DNA of 64,000 nucleotides, taken from NCBI RefSeq assembly GCF_010548305.1, contig NZ_JAAGLV010000020.1, positions 1-64,000 of the forward strand. Reading direction: 5' to 3'. Shown one piece after another: positions 7,166-15,013 of the stretch; the first letter of the stretch is position 1; each line of letters starts with the position of its first letter. The notes below the pieces were generated by a model that was not told where the DNA came from, searched no databases, and was given only the letters and a program-made list of their open reading frames with translations. A program made the translations under genes and the position numbers. Source of the DNA: Streptomyces sp. SID13031 (GTDB lineage: Bacteria > Actinomycetota > Actinomycetes > Propionibacteriales > Kribbellaceae).

Positions 7166-7991
7166 TCGGAACGCACGGTTCCAGGTGTGGCAGGCATTGC
7201 TGGGCAACCGGAACAAGCGGCTGCGAGCCGGCGAGTTCCTCGTCCAGGGCGTTCGGCCGATCAGTCTGGCGATCGAGCACGGGTGGACCATCCGGGCGTT
7301 CATCTACGACTCGGAACGCGGGTTGTCGCGCTGGGCGCAGGACGTTCTGCAGGGGCAGCGTGCGGTCGAGCGGGTGAGCATGGCGCCGGAGCTGCTGACC
7401 GAGCTGGGCGAGAAGGGCGAGACGGCGCCCGAGTTGATCGCCGTGGTGGAGATGCCGGCGGATGACCTCAGCCGGATCAAGGTCGGGCCGGACTTTCTCG
7501 GCGTCGTGTTCGACCGGCCGACCGGGCCGGGCAACATCGGGTCGATCATTCGCTCGGCGGACGCCTTCGGGGCCGACGGGGTGATCGTCACCGGGCACGC
7601 GGCCGACGTCTACGACTCGAAGGCGGTCCGGGCGAGCACGGGCTCGCTGTTCGCAGTACCGGCCGTGCGGGTGCCGTCGCAGCGCGAGGTGATGGAGTGG
7701 GTCGAGGCGCAGCGTGCCGCCGGTACGCCGGTCGTCGTGGTCGGGACCGATGAGAAGGGCGAGGCCGACATCTTCGACTTCGACCTGACCCGGCCGACGC
7801 TGCTGCTGATCGGCAACGAGACCTCCGGCCTGAGCACCGCGTGGAAGGAGCTCGCCGACCATCTGCTCCGCATCCCGATGACCGGCTCCGCCAGCTCGCT
7901 GAACGCGGCCAACGCGGCGACCGCCGTGCTGTACGAGGTCTCCCGCCAGCGTTCCCATTCCTTCAAGACCGGCGATCTTCAAGGCACCTAG
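7140..7991 (+). CDS. TrmH/SpoU-family RNA 2'-O-methyltransferase
   Basis: 283-residue SPOUT-class enzyme that would methylate ribose 2'-OH in rRNA or tRNA using SAM. The N-terminal substrate-binding segment (L30e-like, about 1-105) begins SRNARFQVWQALL. The knot domain carries motif 1 PGNIGSIIRSADAFGADGVI (about 130-149), motif 2 LLLIGNETSGL and motif 3 IPMTGSASSLNAANAA. The arrangement resembles rRNA enzymes related to thiostrepton-resistance (TsnR) methyltransferases, but housekeeping relatives are common, so resistance should not be assumed. It overlaps the preceding gene; no strong ribosome site of its own is seen. Confidence 0.9.
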   Translation: MAAAQRISSRNARFQVWQALLGNRNKRLRAGEFLVQGVRPISLAIEHGWTIRAFIYDSERGLSRWAQDVLQGQRAVERVSMAPELLTELGEKGETAPELIAVVEMPADDLSRIKVGPDFLGVVFDRPTGPGNIGSIIRSADAFGADGVIVTGHAADVYDSKAVRASTGSLFAVPAVRVPSQREVMEWVEAQRAAGTPVVVVGTDEKGEADIFDFDLTRPTLLLIGNETSGLSTAWKELADHLLRIPMTGSASSLNAANAATAVLYEVSRQRSHSFKTGDLQGT

Positions 7992-8001
7992 CGTGGGTGT
8001 C

Positions 8002-8382
8002 ATGACCGCGTCCGTACGACCGCAACCGATGATCGCCGTGACCGACATCGAGAAGAGCAGCGCCTGGTACTGCGCTGTGCTGGGCGCGACGAGTGGCCAC
8101 GGCGGCCTGGAGTACGAGCAGGTGCTCGTCGACGGCGAGCTGATCCTCCAGCTTCACAAGCTGGAGCTCGGCCATCACCACGGCACGATCGGCGACCCCG
8201 CGTTGCCGGTCGGGAACGGGGTGGCACTGTGGTTCCGGCTGGTGGACCTGGAGGCGGCTGCCGACCGCGCGAAGGCAGCCGGTTGCCGCATCCAGACCGA
8301 TCTCCATCACAACCCCAACGCCGACCACCGGGAACTCTGGCTGCGCGACCCCGACGACTACCTCGTCGTCCTGGCCGACTGA
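8002..8382 (+). CDS. VOC/glyoxalase-like protein
   Basis: 126-residue VOC-fold protein: MTASVRPQPMIAVTDIEKSS at the start, then YEQVLVDGELILQLHK, an internal His-rich loop (ELGHHHG), WFRLVDLEAAADRAKAAG and a C-terminal ELWLRDPDDYLVVLA strand with the usual metal-ligand position E. It probably binds metal and a small substrate as a dimer. ATG 8002 is preferred over GTG 7993 because TAGCGT (7989-7994) lies 7 nt upstream, a leaderless arrangement; that box overlaps the TAG stop of the methyltransferase gene. Not related closely to the VOC protein at 5465. Confidence 0.83.
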   Translation: MTASVRPQPMIAVTDIEKSSAWYCAVLGATSGHGGLEYEQVLVDGELILQLHKLELGHHHGTIGDPALPVGNGVALWFRLVDLEAAADRAKAAGCRIQTDLHHNPNADHRELWLRDPDDYLVVLAD

Positions 8383-8386
8383 TCAA

Positions 8387-9181
8387 TCAGGCGGTGGCGA
8401 GGATCTCGCCGTGGAGCAGGGAGATGAAGGCGGCGGGGTCGGCTGCCCAGGTCTTCCAGGCGGTGGAGATCCGGTCGAGGTCTTCCTGCGGTACGCCTGC
8501 AGCGCGGGCCTGGTCGGCCATGGCGGAGTGGAGGACGCGGTCGGCCCACATGCCGCCCCACCACGCCTTGTCCTCGTCGGTGGTGAAGGTCCAGTTGCTG
8601 GCGGTGGCCGCAACTTTCTCGAATCCTGCATCCCGGGCCCAGGAGAGCAGCCGTCGGCCGGCATCCGGTTCGCCGCCGTTGGCGCGGGCCATCCGCTGGT
8701 ACAAGGTCATCCACTCCCCCAGCTCCGGTGACTCGGGGAACCAGGCGAAGGCTTGGTAGTCGGAGTCTCTTGCCGCGACGATCCCGCCCGGCTTGCAGAC
8801 GCGGCGCATCTCGCGGAGTGCTTGCACCGGGTCGGCGACATGCTGCAGGACCTGATGCGCGTGGACCACGTCGTACGAGTCGTCCGGCAGGTCGAGGTGG
8901 TGGACGTCGCCGACGAGGAAGTCAACGGAGACGTCGAGCTTGGCGAAGGTCGCGCGGGTGATGTCGAGCGCGCCGTCATTCGCTTCGAGGGCCGTGGTCC
9001 GGCCCGGCTGGACGAGGCGCGCAAGGTCCGCCGTGATGGTGCCGGGGCCGGCGCCGATGTCGAGCACCGACTGCCCTGGGCGCAGGTGCGGCAACAGGTA
9101 CGCCGCCGAGTTCTCAGCGGTACGCCAACTGTGCGAGCGCAGTACGGATTCATGGTGGCCGTGCGTGTACACGTTATTCAT
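8387..9181 (-). CDS. Class I SAM-dependent methyltransferase (UbiE-like)
   Basis: 264-residue Rossmann-fold methyltransferase. The SAM motif I VLDIGAGPGT (39-48), the acidic loop ALEAND, and DSYDVVHAHQVLQHV (motif IV region) are visible; the C-terminal part binds substrate. This is the Methyltransf_11/UbiE layout; the acceptor is unknown. ATG 9181 is preferred over the longer frame because AAGGGAG lies immediately upstream and the domain starts there. Divergent from the ABM monooxygenase gene; a TGAGAC-N5-GTCTCA palindrome lies in the promoter interval. It converges on the VOC gene with only 4 bp between stops. Confidence 0.88.
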   Translation of the reverse strand: MNNVYTHGHHESVLRSHSWRTAENSAAYLLPHLRPGQSVLDIGAGPGTITADLARLVQPGRTTALEANDGALDITRATFAKLDVSVDFLVGDVHHLDLPDDSYDVVHAHQVLQHVADPVQALREMRRVCKPGGIVAARDSDYQAFAWFPESPELGEWMTLYQRMARANGGEPDAGRRLLSWARDAGFEKVAATASNWTFTTDEDKAWWGGMWADRVLHSAMADQARAAGVPQEDLDRISTAWKTWAADPAAFISLLHGEILATA

Positions 9182-9236
9182 CTCGGACTCCCTTGTCCTC
9201 GTCAACAGACTCAGGCTAACCCTAAGTCTTGCACAA

Positions 9237-9253
9237 TGAGACACATCGTCTCA
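9237..9253. promoter_or_regulatory. Palindromic operator candidate TGAGAC-N5-GTCTCA
   Basis: A perfect 6-bp inverted repeat with a 5-nt centre (ACATC), 56 bp before the methyltransferase ATG and 99 bp before the ABM gene. Length and symmetry are those of a TetR-type operator. No regulator gene is adjacent. Confidence 0.45.
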
Positions 9254-9351
9254 GATAACGGTACGACTGAGATGGCCGAATATGGCCAGACCCGGGCCCG
9301 GTCCGTGGGCGAATCTTGACTCCTGAGAACGCATCGACCAGGAGGCAGAAA

Positions 9352-9648
9352 GTGCTCGCAAAGGTATTCCCCATCCACCTCAAGAACGGCAACCAGGCCA
9401 AGGCCGAGGAGCTCGTACTGGCGTTCGCGCCACAAGGGCCCGGGCAGGAGGAGGGCACCCTGTCGTTCCGGGTCTATCGCGACCCGGCCAAGCCCGACTA
9501 TCTGCTCTTCGTCGAGCACTTCGCCGACCAGGCAGCGTATGACGCGCACACCGGCTCGTCGGCGTACAAGGAACTGATCGCCGGCCAGTTCGCCGACCTG
9601 ATCGTCGAGTTCGTCGAGATCGACCACGAGCTGCTGGTCGGCGTATGA
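9352..9648 (+). CDS. Antibiotic biosynthesis monooxygenase (ABM) domain protein
   Basis: 98-residue ferredoxin-like fold protein of the ABM/YgiN type: VLAKVFPIHLKNGNQAKAEE, then EEGTLSFRVYRDPAKPDYLL, FVEHFADQAAYDAHTGSSAY, and a C-terminal beta-strand. Such proteins act as small cofactor-free monooxygenases or quinol monooxygenases, usually as dimers. GTG 9352 is chosen because AGGAGG lies 8 nt upstream. Its stop overlaps the start of the PEP-mutase-like gene (ATGA, 9645-9648), so the two are translationally coupled and probably act in one pathway. Confidence 0.86.
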   Translation: MLAKVFPIHLKNGNQAKAEELVLAFAPQGPGQEEGTLSFRVYRDPAKPDYLLFVEHFADQAAYDAHTGSSAYKELIAGQFADLIVEFVEIDHELLVGV

Positions 9649-10445
9649 GTATCGACCGGTTGGCACAGGCCCGGGCCTTCCGGGCGCTTCACACTGACGG
9701 GCCACTGGTGTTGCCGAACGCTTGGGACCCCGGTTCGGCGCGAGCGATCGAGGCGGCCGGCGCCAAGGCCGTCGCGACGACGAGTGCCGGGGTCTCGTGG
9801 GCCGAGGGAGTTGCGGACGCAGGTGGTCTCACTCGCGCCGCGGCACTCGCTGTACTGCGGCGCATCGCGCGGGTGATCTCGGTTCCGCTCACCGCGGACC
9901 TCGAGTCCGGGTACGGCGCGACGCCCGCCGAGGTCGGCGAGACGGTTGCCGAGGTCATCGAGATCGGTGCCGTTGGCATCAACCTCGAAGACAGCATTGC
10001 CCACGTGCTGGTCGAACCGTCAGTACTGGCCGAGCGGATCGCCGCAGCCCGTTCGGCAGCAGTTGCCTCAGGCATCGACATCGTGATCAACGCACGGACC
10101 GACACCTACCTGTTCAGTGACGGCAGCGGGACGCTCGAAAGGGCTCGCCTGTACGCCGACGCCGGCGCGGACGTGCTTTTCGTACCAGGTGTGGTCGACG
10201 TCGAGACCATCCGTGAGCTAGTAGCCGGCTCACCGCTTCCGTTGAATGTGATGACCGGGCCGGGGGCGCCGACCATCGGTGAACTGGCTTCGCTAGGGGT
10301 CGCGCGAATCAGCGTGGGGCCGGCGATCAGCGCGGGCGCGTACGGTTTGGCAGCCGCTGCGGCGCAAGAGCTGCTTACCACCGGCACCTACGACGCCTTG
10401 GTGGCCGCAGGCAACTTCAGCAAGCACAGCGACCTATTGCGATAG
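9645..10445 (+). CDS. Isocitrate lyase/PEP mutase superfamily protein
   Basis: 266-residue TIM-barrel enzyme of the ICL/PEP mutase superfamily, which makes or breaks C-C or P-C bonds next to a carboxylate with Mg2+. Visible: LVLPNAWDPGSARAIEAAGA (strand 1 region), SVPLTADLESGYG (metal-binding Asp region), GAVGINLEDS (metal ligand Glu/Asp), VINARTDTYL and VMTGPGAP. The KKCGH motif of true isocitrate lyase is absent, so it belongs to the oxaloacetate hydrolase/PEP mutase-like side; the substrate is undefined. Coupled to the ABM gene by an ATGA overlap. Its last 12 bp overlap the end of the converging Ada/AlkA-like gene. Confidence 0.88.
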   Translation: MSIDRLAQARAFRALHTDGPLVLPNAWDPGSARAIEAAGAKAVATTSAGVSWAEGVADAGGLTRAAALAVLRRIARVISVPLTADLESGYGATPAEVGETVAEVIEIGAVGINLEDSIAHVLVEPSVLAERIAAARSAAVASGIDIVINARTDTYLFSDGSGTLERARLYADAGADVLFVPGVVDVETIRELVAGSPLPLNVMTGPGAPTIGELASLGVARISVGPAISAGAYGLAAAAAQELLTTGTYDALVAAGNFSKHSDLLR

Positions 10446-11732
10446 GTGACGGTAGGCCAGCGCCCGCCATGGTCGCCAGGCTTCGGATTCCGCGGTGGGC
10501 TCGGCTGGGAACGCATCGCGCGCTCCCAGCCGGAGGGCGATTTGCTGGGCGGCGACTTCGCTGATGCCGTCAATGCTGGTGAGTGCCGGGACGAGGGTTT
10601 CGAGCGGCTCGGCGCCATCCAGCTTTAGGTTGCCTGCCGCAACTTCTTCGCCGAGCAGCCGGAGAGTCTTGCCGACCCGGCCCGGTCCGTCGTACCGGGC
10701 TGCCAGGGCTTCCGCTGAAGGGAAGGCATGGGTGAGTCCATGGCCGAGCCCGGCTACCGGCGTACCGGCAGCCGCGACCAGCTGGGCGAGGATTTCGTCG
10801 GCCTCGGAGGGCGCCTGGTCGCGGACGATGGCCTGGACGGCAACCTCGAACGGGCCCCACGCGCCAGGGATCCTGAGGCCAGGATGCGCTTTGATCAGCG
10901 GGCCGACGATGGGGTCGCCCCCGAGTTGGGCAGCGGCCAGGACGGGTTCGGATTCGAGGCCGACGAGCTGGGCGGCGCGCTCGACGACGTGGATCACGCC
11001 TTCCCAGTAAGGGAGATGGGCTCGGAGCAGCAGGTGATCGGCGCCGCCGGCCGTGAGCTCCAGCAGGCCCGGGTCACCGTCCAGCGCGATCGTGCGGCGG
11101 TAGACACCGTCGATGACGGACTCGACGCCGGGGATCGCGTGGCCGGCCAGGAAATCGACCATCGCTTCCCAGTCGTACGGCGGGGTGTACGGCATCCGAA
11201 GTACGAGACCGCCGTCGGCCGCCAGGCGGTCGGTACGGCGGCGGCGGTCGCGCAGTTCGCGTGGGGTGGACCGGAACACCTCGCGCATCGCCCGGTTGAA
11301 CTGCCGCAGGCTGCCGAAACCGGACGCGAAGGCGATGTCGGCGATGGTCAGGTCCGAGTCGTCCAGCAGCCGGCGGGCGAAGTGCGCGCGGCGGGAGCGG
11401 GCGAATTGGTCCGGGGTGACGCCGAGGTGGTCGTTGAACATTCGGCGCAGGTGCCGCGCCGACAACCCGAGACGGGCTGCCAGCGCTGTCTCGTCGGCGT
11501 CGTCGAGTACGCCGGTGATGATCAGCTGGACCGCGCGGCAGACGAGTTCGGGAGCTTCGTCCGCGACGGTGCCGGCGACGCGGTACGGACGGCAGCGCAG
11601 GCAGGCGCGGTACCCGGCGGCCTCGGCGGCGGCTGCCAGCTCGAAGGTCTGGACGTTCTCCGCCAGCGGTTTGGCGCCGCACCCTGGGCGGCAGTAGATG
11701 CCGGTGGTCCGGACGGCCGAGTATGTGGTCAC
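10434..11732 (-). CDS. Ada-type zinc domain + AraC HTH + AlkA-like glycosylase fusion, possibly catalytically altered
   Basis: 432-residue alkylation-damage protein. The Ada metal-binding domain keeps all four cysteines (C14, C18, C44, C47 in GIYCRPGC and RACLRC). An AraC helix-turn-helix follows (about 60-160, ARRLLDDSDLTIADIAFASG), then AlkA N-terminal and helix-hairpin-helix glycosylase domains (172-432). In AlkA the HhH motif is normally GIGxWTA and is followed by FPxxD with the catalytic Asp. Here it reads GISEVAAQQIALRLGARDAF, then PAEPTAESEAWRPW, so the Trp is lost and the catalytic-Asp segment appears shortened. GTG 11732 is the first start in frame; a CACGAT box lies 6 nt upstream. 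It could be a sensor/regulator rather than an active glycosylase. Confidence 0.82.
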   Translation of the reverse strand: MTTYSAVRTTGIYCRPGCGAKPLAENVQTFELAAAAEAAGYRACLRCRPYRVAGTVADEAPELVCRAVQLIITGVLDDADETALAARLGLSARHLRRMFNDHLGVTPDQFARSRRAHFARRLLDDSDLTIADIAFASGFGSLRQFNRAMREVFRSTPRELRDRRRRTDRLAADGGLVLRMPYTPPYDWEAMVDFLAGHAIPGVESVIDGVYRRTIALDGDPGLLELTAGGADHLLLRAHLPYWEGVIHVVERAAQLVGLESEPVLAAAQLGGDPIVGPLIKAHPGLRIPGAWGPFEVAVQAIVRDQAPSEADEILAQLVAAAGTPVAGLGHGLTHAFPSAEALAARYDGPGRVGKTLRLLGEEVAAGNLKLDGAEPLETLVPALTSIDGISEVAAQQIALRLGARDAFPAEPTAESEAWRPWRALAYRHLSQ

Positions 11733-11832
11733 CCAGCCATCGTGCGGACCCGGGCGAGCGGAGTCCAGCCAGATCCGGACGAATGCTGATCGAATCCGGC
11801 CGAGCGCCTCACGCGGAGGCTAGGGTGCGCGG

Positions 11833-12378
11833 GTGTCGTCGAAGCCCATGCTCATTGTGGTCAGTGGTCCGCCCGGCAGCGGTAAGACCACGCTTGCCCA
11901 TCGGCTCGCTGCGGCGGTCGGGTGCCCAGCGATCTGCCGGGACGAGATCAAGGAGGGGATGGCGCACGCGACGCCTGGCTTCGTACCGGGTCCTGCCGAT
12001 CCCCTCACGATGCGGACACTGGCGACGTTCTTCGACGTCATCGGGTTGCTGATCGGCCGCGGCTCGACGGTGGTCGCCGAGGCCGCGTTCCAGGACCGGG
12101 TCTGGCGGCCGGGCCTGAGCCCGTTCCTCGGCCTGGCCGAGCTGCGGATCGTGCACTGCGTGGTCTCCGCCGAGGTCGCCCACGATCGCATCACCACCCG
12201 CGCCGCCGAGAACACCCTCCGCGGAGCCCACGAAGACGGTCACCGGTCGGCGGACACCTGGCGCCGCGGCCACGACGCCTTCGAGCCGATCGCGCTCCCG
12301 GTCCCCACCCTGACCGTGGACACCGCCGACGGCTACCACCCGGACCTCCCCGGGATCCTCCAGTTCCTCCACCGCTAA
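11833..12378 (+). CDS. P-loop ATP-binding kinase-like protein
   Basis: 181-residue P-loop NTPase. Walker A SGPPGSGKTT (11-20) is followed by a short lid-type arrangement (ICRDEIKEGMAHATPG, GSTVVAEAAFQDRVW, RIVHCVVSAEVAHDRITTRA). This is the layout of small-molecule kinases and zeta-toxin/chloramphenicol-phosphotransferase-like proteins (AAA_33). The phosphoryl acceptor is unknown. GTG 11833 is supported by TAGGGT (11821-11826) 6 nt upstream, a leaderless promoter. Divergent from the Ada/AlkA-like gene. Confidence 0.78.
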   Translation: MSSKPMLIVVSGPPGSGKTTLAHRLAAAVGCPAICRDEIKEGMAHATPGFVPGPADPLTMRTLATFFDVIGLLIGRGSTVVAEAAFQDRVWRPGLSPFLGLAELRIVHCVVSAEVAHDRITTRAAENTLRGAHEDGHRSADTWRRGHDAFEPIALPVPTLTVDTADGYHPDLPGILQFLHR

Positions 12379-12426
12379 GTCCACCGGCGGACGTAGTACT
12401 GGGAGGTTCTGGTCTGGTATCGGTTG

Positions 12427-12442
12427 TCTGACTAAGGTCAGA
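12427..12442. promoter_or_regulatory. Palindrome over the RraA-like gene promoter
   Basis: TCTGAC-TAAG-GTCAGA, a perfect 6-bp dyad whose centre and right arm form the -10 box TAAGGT (12433-12438), which lies 6 nt before ATG 12445. A repressor bound here would block the start site of a leaderless mRNA. Confidence 0.5.
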
Positions 12443-12444
12443 GA

Positions 12445-13137
12445 ATGGCTGATCTGCTGAAGCGGTTCGAGAATCTGACCACTGCTCATGTCGCCGACGC
12501 CTGTCTGCGCGTGGGTGTGCCGGTGCGGACGGTGTCGCTGCTGCCCGTCACCGCGGGGCGCGTCGCCGGACGGGTGCTGCCTGCGCGGCATGTCGGGAGT
12601 GTCGACGTCTTCCTGGAGGCATTCGAGTCCGCCGAGGCCGGTGACGTGCTCGTCGTCGACAACGGCGCCCGTCGCGACGAGGCCTGCGTCGGCGACCTGG
12701 TCGCGCTGGAGGCGCAAGCGGCCGGTGTCACCGGGATCGTCGTCTGGGGGTTGCATCGCGACACCGTCGACATCCAGGCGATCGGCCTGCCCGTCTTCAG
12801 CCTGGGCGCGATGCCGACCGGTCCACTGCGGCTCGATCCGCAGGCGGCCGACGCGCTGGAGTACGCGACGGTCGGGGAATGGACGGTGACGACGGCGGAC
12901 GCGGTACTGGGTGACGAGGACGGCGTCATCTTCATCCCCGCCGACCGCGCCGACGAACTGCTCGACCTGGCGGCGACGATCCACGCGACCGAACGCAAGC
13001 AGGCAGAACTCATCCGCTCCGGTACTTCGTTACGCGAGCAGGTGCGGTTCGGCGCCTATCTCGCGGCGCGCAAGGAGCAGCCGTCGCTGACCTTCCGCGA
13101 TCACCTTCGTGGCGTCGGCGGCGCGATCGAGGAGTAA
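12445..13137 (+). CDS. RraA-family protein
   Basis: 230-residue member of the RraA/HMG aldolase family (older annotations say demethylmenaquinone methyltransferase-like). The family includes RNase E regulators and 4-hydroxy-4-methyl-2-oxoglutarate aldolases. Visible: HVADACLRVGVPVRT, VGRVLPARHVGS-like loop, DVLVVDNGARRDEACVGDLV, and VTGIVVWGLHRDTVDI with the RD pair that binds metal/oxaloacetate in aldolase members. I cannot decide between enzyme and regulator roles. ATG 12445 is leaderless by its TAAGGT box. Transcribed with the aldo/keto reductase gene in the same direction, but that gene has its own promoter box. Confidence 0.83.
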   Translation: MADLLKRFENLTTAHVADACLRVGVPVRTVSLLPVTAGRVAGRVLPARHVGSVDVFLEAFESAEAGDVLVVDNGARRDEACVGDLVALEAQAAGVTGIVVWGLHRDTVDIQAIGLPVFSLGAMPTGPLRLDPQAADALEYATVGEWTVTTADAVLGDEDGVIFIPADRADELLDLAATIHATERKQAELIRSGTSLREQVRFGAYLAARKEQPSLTFRDHLRGVGGAIEE

Positions 13138-13146
13138 GTTTCGCGG

Positions 13147-14001
13147 GTGTCCTCTACCGACTCAGATTTGCCCGCCGCTGCCGCGGGGACCTGGAAGCTC
13201 GGCGATCTCACCGTCAACCGGATGGGCTTCGGCTCGATGCGGCTGACGGCCGATCCGGATCGCGAGGTCGCCATCCGGGTACTGCGGCGCGCGGTCGAGC
13301 TCGGCGTCAACCACGTCGACACGGCCGCGTTCTACGGACCGGCCCTCGACCTGATCCGCGAGGCGCTGGCGCCGTACCCGGAGGATCTCGTCATCACCAC
13401 CAAGGTCGGGCCGGGTGACGACCCCGAGCGCGGTTTCTACAACGCGACGACCGCGGCCGAGTTGCGCGGCCAGGTCGAGGAGAACCTCCGCCGGCTCGGC
13501 CGCGAGCACCTCGACGTGGTCAACCTGCGGATCATGAACCGGCCCGGCGAGTCCCTGGCCGAACGCTTCGGCTGGCTCGCCGAACTGCGCGACGCCGGGC
13601 TCATCCGGCACCTCGGCATCTCGAACGTGAGCCCCCACCACCTCGACGAGGCCGAGCCGATCGCACCGGTCGTCTGCGTCCAGAACAGCTACGCGATCGA
13701 CACCTCCCGCGGCGGCGACGCGTTCCTCCGGGTCTGCGCTGAGCGTGGGGTCGCGTTCGTCCCGTTCTCCGCCATCGCCGGTACTACGCCCGAGGGCGGC
13801 GCGGCGCACGCGACCGTAGTACAGGCTGTCGCCGAAGCGCATGGGGTGTCGGCGCAGCAGATCCGGCTCGCGTGGACCCTCCACCAGGGCCCCAACGTCC
13901 TGGCCATCCCCGGCACCGGAAACCCGGCGCACCTGGAGCAGAACATCGCCGCCGGCTCCCTCGTGCTGTCTTCTGAAGAACTCACCAGCCTGAACGCTTG
14001 A
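13147..14001 (+). CDS. Aldo/keto reductase family oxidoreductase
   Basis: 284-residue TIM-barrel NADPH-dependent reductase. Visible: GFGSMRLTADPDREVAIRVL, catalytic Asp/Tyr in VNHVDTAAFYGP, Lys in DLVITTKVGPG, and the NADPH-binding C-terminal QIRLAWTLHQGPNVLAIPGT. The position usually held by the catalytic His (typically DLYQLH) reads DVVNLRIM here, an Arg variant seen in a subgroup of actinobacterial members, so carbonyl reduction may be altered. GTG 13147 is supported by TAAGTT (13135-13140) 6 nt upstream, overlapping the previous stop. Confidence 0.86.
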   Translation: MSSTDSDLPAAAAGTWKLGDLTVNRMGFGSMRLTADPDREVAIRVLRRAVELGVNHVDTAAFYGPALDLIREALAPYPEDLVITTKVGPGDDPERGFYNATTAAELRGQVEENLRRLGREHLDVVNLRIMNRPGESLAERFGWLAELRDAGLIRHLGISNVSPHHLDEAEPIAPVVCVQNSYAIDTSRGGDAFLRVCAERGVAFVPFSAIAGTTPEGGAAHATVVQAVAEAHGVSAQQIRLAWTLHQGPNVLAIPGTGNPAHLEQNIAAGSLVLSSEELTSLNA

Positions 14002-14036
14002 TCACCTTCGAGGTCACCGAACCGCTGGGCCAGTGA

Positions 14037-14921
14037 TCAGCTGACGGCCGCGCGGACTGCGGGGGCGACCTCCTGGGACCAGCGGCTGAGGGTGGTTTCG
14101 AAGGAGTCGGAGCCCTGGGGGAAGAGGATGAAACCGGCGGCGCCGTGGTCGAGGACGGCTCCGGTCAGCTCTTCGACCCATTGGGCCGGCGAGCCTCCGA
14201 TCCAGCGGCCGGCCTCGTCGCGGACCCGGTCGAGCGGCTGCGCCGTGATACGGCCGGGGAAGTTGTAGATGGTGGCGACGTCGGCGGGTTTGCGGCCGAC
14301 GGACAGCGCCGCTTCGTCGATGATCGGGCGGGACTCGCGATAGCGCTCGCTGAGCCAGTCGGCGGCATGGCCCGGGATCCAGCCATCTGCCTGGCGACCG
14401 GTCGCGGCCAGCGATCTGGGTCCGTTCGATCCCGTCCAGATCGGCGGCGCCGGGAGCTGGGACGGCGCGAGCGCGGTCACGCCGTGGTACGGGTCGGTGA
14501 CCGCTGGGCCGCCGCCGGAGAGTCGGCGAACCAGGATCATCGCCTGCTCGAACGCCTCGACGGCCTCAGCCGGGCGGACTCGCGGTACGCCCATGCTCTC
14601 GATCTTGTCCCAGGCGCCGCCCGCGCCCAGGCCGAGCACGAATCTGCCGCCGGAGAGGGCGGTCAGCGAGGACGCCGTCCGGGCGAGGACCGGCGCGGGG
14701 CGCAGCGGGAGGTTGGTGACGTTGGCCAGCGCGGAGATCCGGGACGTCCGGCCGAGCACGAAGGCGAGCGTGGCGTAGGGGTCGAGGAGATCGGGGAGAT
14801 AGGGGTGGTCCGAGAGCGAGAACAGGTCGAGTCCGTCCCGGTCGGCCTGCTCGGCCAGCCGCAGGATGTCTGCCGTCGCCCGGATGTCGTGGGGAGATCC
14901 GTAGCCGAAACGCACGTTCAT
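14037..14921 (-). CDS. LLM-class flavin/F420-dependent oxidoreductase
   Basis: 294-residue bacterial luciferase-like TIM-barrel protein. MNVRFGYGSPHDIRATADIL at the start, GLDLFSLSDHPYLPDLLDPY, LANVTNLPLRPAPVLARTAS and RFVLGLGAGGAWDKIESMG are the usual LLM landmarks. In actinobacteria most relatives use coenzyme F420, but FMN use cannot be excluded. ATG 14921 is preferred because AGGAGG lies 6 nt upstream; the longer frame starts inside the operator. It is divergent from a MarR gene across a near-perfect palindrome, so it is very likely a MarR-controlled detoxification or redox gene. Confidence 0.87.
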   Translation of the reverse strand: MNVRFGYGSPHDIRATADILRLAEQADRDGLDLFSLSDHPYLPDLLDPYATLAFVLGRTSRISALANVTNLPLRPAPVLARTASSLTALSGGRFVLGLGAGGAWDKIESMGVPRVRPAEAVEAFEQAMILVRRLSGGGPAVTDPYHGVTALAPSQLPAPPIWTGSNGPRSLAATGRQADGWIPGHAADWLSERYRESRPIIDEAALSVGRKPADVATIYNFPGRITAQPLDRVRDEAGRWIGGSPAQWVEELTGAVLDHGAAGFILFPQGSDSFETTLSRWSQEVAPAVRAAVS

Positions 14922-14935
14922 CGTCTGCCTCCTAG

Positions 14936-14972
14936 ATAGTTCGTACACCTAAATACTAGGTCTACTAACTAT
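14936..14972. promoter_or_regulatory. MarR operator in the divergent promoter
   Basis: Two 16-bp arms (14936-14951 and 14957-14972) around AATAC match at 14 of 16 positions; the outer arms are ATAGTT and AACTAT and the inner arms CCTA and TAGG. The likely -10 of the oxidoreductase gene (TAGTAT on the minus strand) falls in the centre. This is a textbook position for repression by the adjacent MarR protein, which would also repress itself. Confidence 0.75.
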
Positions 14973-15013
14973 CAGAACCACGAACAGTCCGCAGGCCGGA
15001 CTACAGTGGGCCT

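Noticed and set aside
7140..7991. Thiostrepton-resistance methyltransferase call
   Set aside because: The SPOUT motifs are shared with housekeeping TrmH-type rRNA methyltransferases and no thiopeptide cluster is near.
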